From Metellina segmentata (lineage: Eukaryota > Arthropoda > Arachnida > Araneae > Tetragnathidae), in contig OX375877.1 of assembly GCA_947359465.1 (NCBI GenBank), forward strand, positions 74,908,698-74,972,697: a stretch of 64,000 nt of DNA. Direction: 5' to 3'. The position numbers were made by a program, and so were the translations under genes. Under the pieces are notes generated by a model. The model was not told the DNA's origin. It worked only from the letters and a program-made list of their open reading frames with translations, and made no database searches. Positions within the stretch are counted from its first letter, which is position 1. Each line of letters starts with the position of its first letter. Shown here piece after piece: positions 54,401 through 64,000 of the stretch.

Positions 54401-55337
54401 TGCAATGCTACGGTCCAGTGTCGCTCGGAATGTGTAACTTCTATTGGAATATATTTCACCCAGCCCTCTCGCACACCTATCACACACATCCCATTCATTT
54501 CTATTAGAAATTTCAAATCCTGAGATCTTGGACGTGGTAGCTTTGAAATTGCAATGCTATGGTCCAGTGTCGCTCGGAATGTGTAACTTCTATTGGAATA
54601 TATTTAACCCACCCCTCTCGCACCCCTAACACACACATTCCATTCATTTCTATTAGAAATTACAAATCCTGAGAACTTGGACGTGGTAGCTTTGAAATTG
54701 CAATGCTACGGTCCAGTGTCGCTCGGAATGTGTAACCTCTATTGGAATATATTTCACCCACCCCTCTCGCACACCTAACACACGCATTCCATTCATTTCT
54801 ATTAGAAATTACAAATCCTGAGAACTTGGACGTGGTAGCTTTGAAATTGCAATGCTACGGTCCAGTGTCGCTCGGAATGTGTAACTTCTATTGGAATATA
54901 TTTCACCCACCCCTCTTGCACCCCTAACACACACATTCCATTCATTTCTATTAGAAATTACAAATCCTGAGAACTTGGACGTTGTAGATTTGAAATTGCA
55001 ATGCTACGGTCCAGTGTCGCTCGGAATGTGTAACTTCTATTGGAATATATTTCACCCATCCCTCTTGCACACCTAACACACACATTCCATTCATTTCTAT
55101 TAGACATTACAAATCCTGAGAACTTGGACGTGGTAGCTTTGAAATTGCAATGCTACGGTCCAGTGTCGCTCGGAATGTGTAACTTCTATTGGAATATATT
55201 TCACCCACCCCTCTCGCACACCTAACACACACATTCCATTCATTTCTTTTAGAAATTACAAATCCTGAGAACTTGGAAGTGGTAGCTTTGAAATTGCAAT
55301 GCTACGGTCCAGTGTCGCTCGGAATGTGTAACTTCTA
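51462..55337 (+). repeat. 26-mer HOR (3876 bp), copy 1
   Basis: Repeated in order at 55338-59063. Markers: GTGTGGC, CCCAACAC with GGTTCAG, two GGTTCAG monomers in a row, GGTAGAG, CCTGACAAC, CATCCATCTTGC, GGAAGTGG, CCCAGCCC, TTGAAATAT with GAGACC, CACCAACCCC/CATTTACTT, GTGCTAGC, CATCTCTC with GGTCCAATG, TATTTAACCC, AACCTCTATTGG, CACGCATTCC and TAGACATTAC. Private to this copy: the 2-bp CA expansion (53548-53698), CACACGTAAC near 52686, CACCTATCACAC near 54480 and AAATTTCAAATCC near 54510. Confidence 0.9.
53548..53698 (+). repeat. 151-bp monomer, one extra CA unit
   Basis: The tract reads CTAACACACACACATTCC, one CA longer than usual. The matching monomer in the second 26-mer copy (57424) has the normal length, so the expansion followed that duplication or was lost in the partner. 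Confidence 0.93.
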
Positions 55338-58300
55338 TTGGAATATATTTCACCCAGCCCTCTCGCACACCTAACACACACATTCCATTCATTTCTATTA
55401 GAAATTACAAATCCTGAGAACTTGGACGTGGTAGCTTTGAAATTGCAATGCTCCGGTCCAGTGTGGCTCGGAATGTGTAACTTCTATTGGAATATATTTC
55501 ACCCATCCCTCTCGCACACCTCACTCACACATTCAATCCATTTCTATTAGAAATTACAAATCCTGAGAACTTGGACGTGGTAGCTTTGAAATTGCAATGC
55601 TACGGTCCAGTGTCGCTCGGAATGTGTAACTTCTATTGGAATATATTTCACCCACCCCGCTCGCACACCCAACACACACATTCCATTCATTTCTATTAGA
55701 AATTACAAATCCTGAGAACTTGGACGTGGTAGATTTGAAATTGCAATGCTACGGTTCAGTGTCGCTCGGAATGTGTAACTTCTATTGGAATATATTTCAC
55801 CCATCCCTCTTGCACACCTAACACACACATTCCATTCATTTCTATTAGAAATTACAAATCCTGAGAACTTGGACGTGGTAGATTTGAAATTGCAATGCTA
55901 CGGTTCAGTGTCGCTCGGAATGTGTAACTTCTATTGGAATATATTTCACCCACCCCTCTCGCACACCTAACACACACATTCCATTCATTTCTATTAGAAA
56001 TTACAAATCCTGAGATCTTGGACGTGGTAGCTTTGAAATTGCAATGCTATGGTAGAGTGTCGCTCGGAATGTGTAACTTCTATTGGAATATATTTCACCC
56101 ACCCCTCTCGCACCCCTAACACACACATTCCATTCATTTCTATTAGAAATTACAAATCCTGACAACTTGGACGTGGCAGATTTGAAATTGCAATGCTACG
56201 GTCCAGTGTCGCTCGGAATGTGTAACTTCTATTGGAATATATTTCACCCATCCATCTTGCACACCTAACACACACATTCCATTCATTTCTATTAGAAATT
56301 ACAAATCCTGAGAACTTGGACGTGGTAGCTTTGAAATTGCAATGCTACGGTCCAGTGTCGCTAGGAATGTGTAACTTCTATTGGAATATATTTCACCCAC
56401 CCCTCTCGCACACCTAACACACACATTCCATTCATTTCTATTAGAAATTACAAATCCTGAGAACTTGGAAGTGGTAGCTTTGAAATTGCAATGCTACGGT
56501 CCAGTGTCGCTCGGAATGTGTAACTTCTATTGGAATATATTTCACCCAGCCCTCTCGCACACCTAACACACACATTCCATTCATTTCTATTAGAAATTAC
56601 AAATCCTGAGATCTTGGACGTGGTAGCTTTGAAATTGCAATGCTATGGTCCAGTGTCGCTCGGAATGTGTAACTTCTATTGGAATATATTTCACCCACCC
56701 CTCTCGCACCCCTAACACACACATTCCATTCATTTCTATTAGAAATTACAAATCCTGAGAACTTGGACGTGGTAGCTTTGAAATTGCAATGCTCCGGTCC
56801 AGTGTCGCTCGGAATGTGTAACTTCTATTGGAATATATTTCACCCACCCCTCTCGCACACCTCACTCACACATTCAATCCATTTCTATTAGAAATTACAA
56901 ATCCTGAGAACTTGGACGTGGTAGCTTTGAAATTGCAGTGCTATGGTCCAGTGTCGCTCGGAATGTGTAACTTCTATTGAAATATATTTCACCCACCCCT
57001 CTCGCACACCTAACACACACATTCCATTCATTTCTATTAGAAATTACAAATCCTGAGACCTTGGACGTGGTAGCTTTGAAATTGCAATGCTATGGTAGAG
57101 TGTCGCTCGGAATGTGTAACTTCTATTGGAATATATTTCACCCACCCCTCTTGCACACCTAACACACACATTCCATTCATTTCTATTAGAAATTACAAAT
57201 CCTGAGAACTTGGACGTGGTAGCTTTGAAATTGCAATGCTACGGTCCAGTGTCGCTAGGAATGTGTAACTTCTATTGGAATATATTTCACCCACCCCTCT
57301 CGCACACCTAACACACACATTCCATTCATTTCTATTAGAAATTACAAATCCTGAGAACTTGGAAGTGGTAGCTTTGAAATTGCAATGCTACGGTCCAGTG
57401 TCGCTCGGAATGTGTAACTTCTATTGGAATATATTTCACCCAGCCCTCTCGCACACCTAACACACACATTCCATTCATTTCTATTAGAAATTACAAATCC
57501 TGAGATCTTGGACGTGGTAGCTTTGAAATTGCAATGCTATGGTCCAGTGTCGCTCGGAATGTGTAACTTCTATTGGAATATATTTCACCCACCCCTCTCG
57601 CACCCCTAACACACACATTCCATTCATTTCTATTAGAAATTACAAATCCTGAGAACTTGGACGTGGTAGCTTTGAAATTGCAATGCTACGGTCCAGTGTC
57701 GCTCGGAATGTGTAACTTCTATTGGAATATATTTCACCAACCCCTCTCGCACACCTCATTTACTTATTCAATCCATTTCTACCAGAAATTACAAATCCTG
57801 AGAACTTGGACGTGGTAGATTTGAAATTGCAATGCTACGGTCCAGTGTCGCTCGGAATGTGTAACTTCTATTGGAATATATTTCACCCACCCCTCTCGCA
57901 CACCTAACACACACATTCAATCCATTTCTATTAGAAATTACAAATCCTGAGAACTTGGACGTGCTAGCTTTGAAATTGCAATGCTACGGTCCAGTGTCGC
58001 TCGGAATGTGTAACTTCTATTGGAATATATTTCACCCATCTCTCTCGCACACCTAACACACACATTCCATTCATTTCTATTAGAAATTACAAATCCTGAG
58101 AACTTGGACGTGGTAGCTTTGAAATTGCAATGCTACGGTCCAATGTCGCTCGGAATGTGTAACTTCTATTGGAATATATTTCACCCACCCCTCTCGCACA
58201 CCTCACTCACACATTCAATCCATTTCTATTAGAAATTACAAATCCTGAGAACTTGGACGTGGTTGCTTTGAAATTGCAATGCTACGGTCCAGTGTCGCTC

Positions 58301-59063
58301 GGAATGTGTAACTTCTATTGGAATATATTTCACCCAGCCCTCTCGCACACCTAACACACACATCCCATTCATTTCTATTAGAAATTACAAATCCTGAGAT
58401 CTTGGACGTGGTAGCTTTGAAATTGCAATGCTATGGTCCAGTGTCGCTCGGAATGTGTAACTTCTATTGGAATATATTTAACCCACCCCTCTCGCACCCC
58501 TAACACACACATTCCATTCATTTCTATTAAAAAATTACAAATCCTGAGAACTTGGACGTGGTAGCTTTGAAATTGCAATGCTACGGTCCAGTGTCGCTCG
58601 GAATGTGTAACCTCTATTGGAATATATTTCACCCACCCCTCTCGCACACCTAACACACGCATTCCATTCATTTCTATTAGAAATTACAAATCCTGAGAAC
58701 TTGGACGTGGTAGCTTTGAAATTGCAATGCTACGGTCCAGTGTCGCTCGGAATGTGTAACTTCTATTGGAATATATTTCACCCACCCCTCTTGCACCCCT
58801 AACACACACATTCCATTCATTTCTATTAGAAATTACAAATCCTGAGAACTTGGACGTTGTAGATTTGAAATTGCAATGCTACGGTCCAGTGTCGCTCGGA
58901 ATGTGTAACTTCTATTGGAATATATTTCACCCATCCCTCTTGCACACCTAACACACACATTCCATTCATTTCTATTAGACATTACAAATCCTGAGAACTT
59001 GGACGTGGTAGCTTTGAAATTGCAATGCTACGGTCCAGTGTCGCTCGGAATGTGTAACTTCTA
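55338..59063 (+). repeat. 26-mer HOR, copy 2 (25 monomers retained)
   Basis: Matches copy 1 from its second monomer on (51611 with 55487, offset 3876; 55040 with 58915, offset 3875). The first monomer here (55338) carries CCCAGCCC rather than CATCCC, so the tandem junction lies inside it. Private changes are GTGGCAGA near 56175 and the 1-bp insertion in an A-run near 58530. The GGAAGTGG monomer that ends copy 1 (55189) is missing after 58915. Confidence 0.88.
58467..58616 (+). repeat. 150-bp monomer with lengthened A-run
   Basis: CTATTAAAAAATTAC replaces CTATTAGAAATTAC, a G-to-A change plus one extra A near 58530. Its partner in the first 26-mer copy (54593) is normal. The frameshift also removes a minus-strand stop locally, without implying coding. 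Confidence 0.9.
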
Positions 59064-62000
59064 TTGGAATATATTTCACCCAGCCCTCTCGCACACCTAA
59101 CACACACATTCCATTCATTTCTATTAGAAATTACAAATCCTGAGATCTTGGACGTGGTAGCTTTGAAATTGCAATGCTACGGTCCAGTGTCGCTCGGAAT
59201 GTGTAACTTCTATTGGAGTATATTTCACCCACCCCTCTCGCACACCTCACTCACACATTCAATCCATTTCTTTTAGAAATTACAAATCCTGAGAACTTGG
59301 ACGTGGTAGCTTTAAAATTGCAATGATACGGTCCAGTGTCGCTCGGAATGTGTAACTTCTATTGGAATATATTTCACCCACCCCGCTCGCACACCCAACA
59401 CACACATTCCATTCATTTCTATTAGAAATTACAAATCCTGAGAACTTGGACGTGGTAGATTTGAAATTGCAATGCTACGGTTCAGTGTCGCTTGGAATGT
59501 GTAACTTCTATTGGAATATATTTCACCCACCCCTCTCGCACACCTCACTCACACATTCAATCCATTTCTATTAGAAATTACAAATCCTGAGAACTTGGAC
59601 GTGGTAGCTTTGAAATTGCAATGCTACGGTCCAGTGTCGCTCGGAATGTGTAACTTCTATTGGAATATATTTCACCCACCCCGCTCGCACACCCAACACA
59701 CACATTCCATTCATTTCTATTAGAAATTACAAATCCTGAGAACTTGGACGTGGTAGATTTGAAATTGCAATGCTACGGTTCAGTGTCGCTCGGAATGTGT
59801 AACTTCTATTGGAATATATTTCACCCATCCCTCTTGCACACCTAACACACACATTCCATTCATTTCTATTAGAAATTACAAATCCTGAGAACTTGGACGT
59901 GGTAGCTTTGAAATTGCAATGCTCCGGTCCAGTGTCGCTCGGAATGTGTAACTTCTATTGGAATATATTTCACCCACCCCTCTCGCACACCTCACTCACA
60001 CATTCAATCCATTTCTATTAGAAATTACAAATCCTGAGAACTTGGACGTGGTAGCTTTGAAATTGCAATGCTATGGTCCAGTGTCGCTCGGAATGTGTAA
60101 CTTCTATTGAAATATATTTCACCCACCCCTCTCGCACACCTAACACACACATTCCATTCATTTCTATTAGAAATTACAAATCCTGAGATCTTGGACGTGG
60201 TAGCTTTTAAATTGCAATGCTATGGTCCAGTGTCGCTCGGAATGTGTAACTTCTATTGGAAAATATGTCACCCACCCCTCTCGCACCGCTAACACACACA
60301 TTCCATTCATTTCTATTAGAAATTACAAATCCTGAGAACTTGGACGTGGTAGATTTGAAATTGCAATGCTACGGTCCAGTGTCGCTCGGAATGTGTAACT
60401 TCTATTGGAATATATTTCACCCATCCCTCTTGCACACCTAACACACACATTCCATTCATTTCTATTAGAAATTACAAATCCTGAGAACTTGGACGTGGTT
60501 GCTTTGAAATTGCAATGCTACGGTCCAGTGTCGCTAGGAATGTGTAACTTCTATTGGAATATATTTCACCAACCCCTCTCGCACACCTAACACACACATT
60601 CCATTCATTTCTATTAGAAATTACAAATCCTGAGAACTTGGAAGTGGTAGCTTTGAAATTGCAATGCTACGGTCCAGTGTCGCTCGGAATGTGTAACTTC
60701 TATTGGAATATATTTCACAAACCCCTCTCGCACACCTCATTTACTTATTCAATCCATTTCTACCAGAAATTACAAATCCTGAGAACTTGGACGTGGTAGA
60801 TTTGAAATTGCAATGCTACGGTCCAGTGTCGCTCGGAATGTGTAACTTCTATTGGAATATATTTCACCCACCCCTCTCGCACACCTAACACACACATTCA
60901 ATCCATTTCTATTAGAAATTACAAATCCTGAGAACTTGGACGTGCTAGCTTTGAAATTGCAATGCTACGGTCCAGTGTCGCTCGGAATGTGTAACTTCTA
61001 TTGGAATATATTTCACCCACCCCTCTCGCACACCTAACACACACATTCCATTCATTTCTATTAGAAATTACAAATCCTGAGAACTTGGACGTGGTAGCTT
61101 TGAAATTGCAATGCTACGGTCCAGTGTCGCTCGTAATGTGTAACTTCTATTGGAATATATTTCACCCACCCCTCTCGCACACCTAACACACACATTCCAT
61201 TCATTTCTATTAGAAATTACAAATCCTGAGAACTTGGACGTGTTAGCTTTTAAATTGCAATGCTATGGTCCAATGTCGCTCGGAATGTGTAACTTCTATT
61301 GGAATATATTTCACCCACCCCTCTCGCACCCCTAACACACACATTCCATTCATTTCTATTAGAAATTACAAATCCTGAGAACTTGGACGTGGTAGCTTTG
61401 AAATTGCAATGCTACGGTCCAGTGTCGCTCGGAATGTTTAACTTCTATTGGAATATATTTCACCCACCCCTCTCGCACACCTAACACACACATTCCATTC
61501 ATTTCTATTAGAAATTACAAATCCTGAGAACTTGGACGTGGTAGCTTTGAAATTGCAATGCTACGGTCCAATGTCGCTCGGAATGTGTAACTTCTATTGG
61601 AATATATTTCACCCACCCCTCTCGCACACCTCACTCACACATTCAATCCATTTCTATTAGAAATTACAAATCCTGAGAACTTGGACGTGGTAGCTTTGAA
61701 ATTGCAATGCTACGGTCCAGTGTCGCTCGGAATGTGTAACTTCTATTGGAATATATTTCACCCAGCCCTCTCGCACACCTAACACACACATCCCTTTCAT
61801 TTCTATTAGAAATTACAAATCCTGAGATCTTGGACGTGGTAGCTTTGAAATTGCAATGCTATGGTCCAGTGTCGCTCGGAATGTGTAACTTCTATTGGAA
61901 TATATTTCACCCACCCCTCTCGCACCCCTAACACACACATTCCATTCATTTCTATTAGAAATTACAAATCCTGAGAACTTGGACGTGGTAGCTTTGAAAT

Positions 62001-63384
62001 TGCAATGCTACGGTCCAGTGTCGCTCGGAATGTGTAACTTCTATTGGAATATATTTCACCCACCCCTCTCGCACACCTAACACACGCATTCCATTCATTT
62101 CTATTAGAAATTACAAATCCTGAGAACTTGGACGTGGTAGCTTTGAAATTGCAATGCTACGGTCCAGTGTCGCTCGGAATGTGTAACTTCTATTGGAATA
62201 TATTTTACCCACCCCTCTTGCACCCCTAACACACACATTCCATTCATTTCTATTAGAAATGACAAATCCTGAGAACTTGGACGTTGTAGATTTGAAATTG
62301 CAATGCTACGGTCCAGTGTCGCTCGGAATGTGTAACTTCTATTGGAATATATTTCACCCATCCCTCTTGCACACCTAACACACACATTCCATTCATTTCT
62401 ATTAGAAATTACAAATCCTGAGAACTTGGACGTGGTAGCTTTGAAATTGCAATGCTACGGTCCAGTGTCGCTCGGAATGTGTAACTTCTATTGGAATATA
62501 TTTCACCCACCCCTCTCGCACACCTAACACACACATTCCATTCATTTCTTTTAGAAATTACAAATCCTGAGAACTTGGAAGTGGTAGCTTTGAAATTGCA
62601 ATGCTACGGTCCAGTGTCGCTCGGAATGTGTAACTTCTATTGGAATATATTTCACCCAGCCCTCTCGCACACCTAACACACACATTCCATTCATTTCTAT
62701 TAGAAATTACAAATCCTGAGATCTTGGACGTGGTAGCTTTGAAATTGCAATGCTATGGTCCAGTGTCGCTAGGAATGTGTAACTTCTATTGGAATATATT
62801 TCACCCACCCCTCTCGCACCCCTAACACACACATTCCATTCATTTCTATTAGAAATTACAAATCCTGAGAACTTGGACGTGGTAGCTTTGAAATTGCAAT
62901 GCTACGGTCCAGTGTCGCTCGGAATGTGTAACTTCTATTGGAATATATTTCACCCACCCCTCTCGCACACCTAACACACACATTCCATTCATTTCTATTA
63001 GAAATTACAAATCCTGAGAACTTGGACGTGGTAGCTTTGAAATTGCAATGCTACGGTCCAGTGTCGCTCGGAATGTGTAACTTCTATTGGAATATATTTC
63101 ACCCACCCCGCTCGCACACCCAACACACACATTCCATTCATTTCTATTAGAAATTACAAATCCTGAGAACTTGGACGTGGTAGATTTGAAATTGCAATGC
63201 TACGGTTCAGTGTCGCTTGGAATGTGTAACTTCTATTGGAATATATTTCACCCATCCCTCTTGCACACCTAACACACACATTCCATTCATTTCTATTAGA
63301 AATTACAAATCCTGAGAACTTGGACGTGGTAGCTTTGAAATTGCAATGCTCCGGTCCAGTGTCGCTCGGAATGTGTAACTTCTA
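59064..63384 (+). repeat. 29-monomer mosaic of right-domain segments
   Basis: No long HOR register persists. 59362-59659 and 59660-59957 begin alike, with a two-monomer spacing between CCCAACAC/GGTTCAG copies. 60554-61000 carries CACCAACCCC, CACAAACCCC/CATTTACTT and GTGCTAGC as in the 26-mer. 61001-61894 matches 50419-51312 (TCGTAATG, CGCACCC with ATGTTTAAC, GGTCCAATG, CCCAGCCC). 62044-62788 matches the CACGCATTCC to GGAAGTGG to CCCAGCCC run. Private changes are frequent: GGAGTATATT (59216), AATGATACGG (59332 region), GGAAAATATGTC (60260), CGTGTTAGC (61240 region), CATCCCTTTC (61790 region), ATATTTTACCC (62203 region) and GAAATGACAAATC (62257 region). Confidence 0.82.
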
Positions 63385-64000
63385 AGGGAATATATTTCAC
63401 CCAGCCCTCTCGCACACCTAACACACACATTGCATTCATTTCTATTAGAAATTACAAATCCTGAGATCCTGGACGTGATAGCTTTGAAATTGCAATGCTA
63501 TGGTCCAGTGTCGCTCGGAATGTGTAACTTCTATTGGAATATATTTCACCCACCCCTCTCGCACCCCTAACACACACATTCCATTCATTTCTATTAGAAA
63601 TTACAAATCCTGAGAACTTGGACGTGGTAGCTTTGAAATTGCAATGCTACGGTCCAGTGTCGCTCGGAATGTGTAACTTCTATTGGAATATATTTCACCC
63701 ACCCCTCTCGCACACCTAACACACACATTCCATTCATTTCTATTAGAAATTACAAATCCTGAGAACTTGGACGTGGTAGCTTTGAAATTATAATGCTCCG
63801 GTCCAGTGTCGCTCGGAATGTGTAACTTCTATTGGAATATATTTCATCCACCCCTCTCGCATCCCTAACACACACATTCCATTCATTTCTATTAGAAATT
63901 ACAAATCCTGAGAACTTGGACGTGGTAACTTTGAAATTGCAATGCTCCGGTCCAGTGTCGCTCGGAATGTGTAACTTCTAAGGGAATATATTTCACCCAC
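63385..64000 (+). repeat. Right-edge monomers with clustered private variants
   Basis: Four complete monomers and a 20-bp partial. The monomers at 63385 and 63981 begin AGGGAATAT instead of TTGGAATAT. The first also has ACATTGCATTC, GAGATCCTGG and GACGTGATAG. The monomer at 63683 has AAATTATAATGC. The one at 63832 has TTTCATCC, CGCATCCC and GGTAACTTTG. The latter GGTAACT change is otherwise seen only near 2238. The density of changes is higher than in the preceding kilobases but still low; the array clearly continues past base 64000. Confidence 0.8.

Larger units (their letters stand above)
1..64000 (+). repeat. Satellite DNA array, 149-bp monomer, about 429.5 head-to-tail copies
   Basis: The motif TTGGAATATATTTC, or a one- or two-base variant of it, recurs every 149 bp from position 57 to 63981. 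The interval of 63,924 bp equals 429 x 149 plus 3, and the 3 bases are fully explained by eight monomers with small indels (-2, -2, +1, +1, +1, +1, +2, +1). All monomers lie on the same strand; I saw no inversion, insertion or unique spacer. The consensus monomer has 62 G+C of 149 (about 42%) and five CpGs. Monomers differ from each other mostly at a recurring set of single-base sites. Known biology: arrays of this size, homogeneity and near-nucleosomal unit length are typical of eukaryotic centromeric or heterochromatic satellites. Inference: this is such a satellite; the species and chromosomal location are not readable from the sequence. Confidence 0.99.

Noticed and set aside
58378..58671. 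97-codon minus-strand open frame (and a similar one at 62104-62385)
   Set aside because: Both result from local loss of the minus-strand stops that CTATTAGAAATTAC normally supplies, through the 1-bp insertion near 58530 and GAAATGAC near 62257. The encoded sequence is the monomer read backwards.
57..63719. Hundreds of overlapping 61-119-codon open frames on the + strand, one per monomer
   Set aside because: They start at TTG in TTGGAATAT, end at the TAA in CCTAAC of the next monomer, and exist because one frame of the monomer lacks stops. As 149 is not a multiple of 3, the frame rotates every monomer. Longer versions arise only where CCTAAC is changed to CCCAAC or CCTCAC, or where an indel shifts the frame. 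There is no start context, unique domain or codon-level constraint, so they are repeat artefacts.
1..64000. CRISPR array
   Set aside because: There are no unique spacers between repeats. The whole 149-bp unit is repeated, which is satellite organisation.

Overview
The whole window is one uninterrupted satellite DNA array. A 149-bp monomer is repeated head to tail, always in the same orientation, from base 1 to base 64000: a 56-bp partial monomer, 429 complete monomers (57-63980) and a 20-bp partial monomer at the right edge. I see no protein-coding gene, RNA gene, transposon, CRISPR array or unique spacer. The consensus monomer is about 42% G+C. Tens of kilobases of near-identical tandem repeat of roughly nucleosome length, with nested multi-monomer repeats, indicate a eukaryotic chromosome (centromeric, pericentromeric or other heterochromatin). 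The sequence alone does not give the lineage, and I do not recognise the monomer as a named family.

Monomer anatomy, numbered from the TTGGAATATATTTC motif: positions 1-15 are an A/T-rich near-palindrome; 14-62 form a C-rich stretch with only one G on the + strand, including a (CA)4 tract at 38-45; 54-68 form a dyad with 6-bp arms (ATTTCT, 3-nt spacer, AGAAAT); 70-149 are mixed sequence with four of the five CpGs. Monomers differ at a limited set of recurring sites, and combinations of these variants act as barcodes showing the larger organisation.

The barcodes show higher-order repeats (HORs) and segmental duplications. 1-3183 is a mosaic of blocks found elsewhere. 3184-12123 holds two tandem ~30-mer copies (4.3 and 4.6 kb). 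12124-15550 has related 10-11-mer blocks. 15551-17485 copies 1249-3481 minus two monomers. About 17455-24205 is a nearly exact copy of about 8815-15565, 8640 bp away. 23446-27915 is a 15-mer HOR present twice (2235 bp). 28810-34173 is a 14-mer HOR (2086 bp, 2.6 copies). 35068-48182 is a 30-34-mer HOR (5067 bp, 4471 bp, then a truncated copy). 48183-51461 is a recombinant block. 51462-59063 is a 26-mer HOR present twice (~3876 bp). 59064-63384 is a mosaic, and 63385-64000 carries several private variants.

Two variant repertoires divide the window near 24.2-24.8 kb. Left-hand markers (TGTGAC and CCTCAG types) never appear to the right, and right-hand markers (TTGAAATAT, GGAAGTGG, CCCAGCCC types) never appear to the left. 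This is what repeated unequal exchange and local amplification produce. The notable content is this multi-layer history plus a palindrome-creating monomer variant that recurs 18 times. I found no gene-based system.
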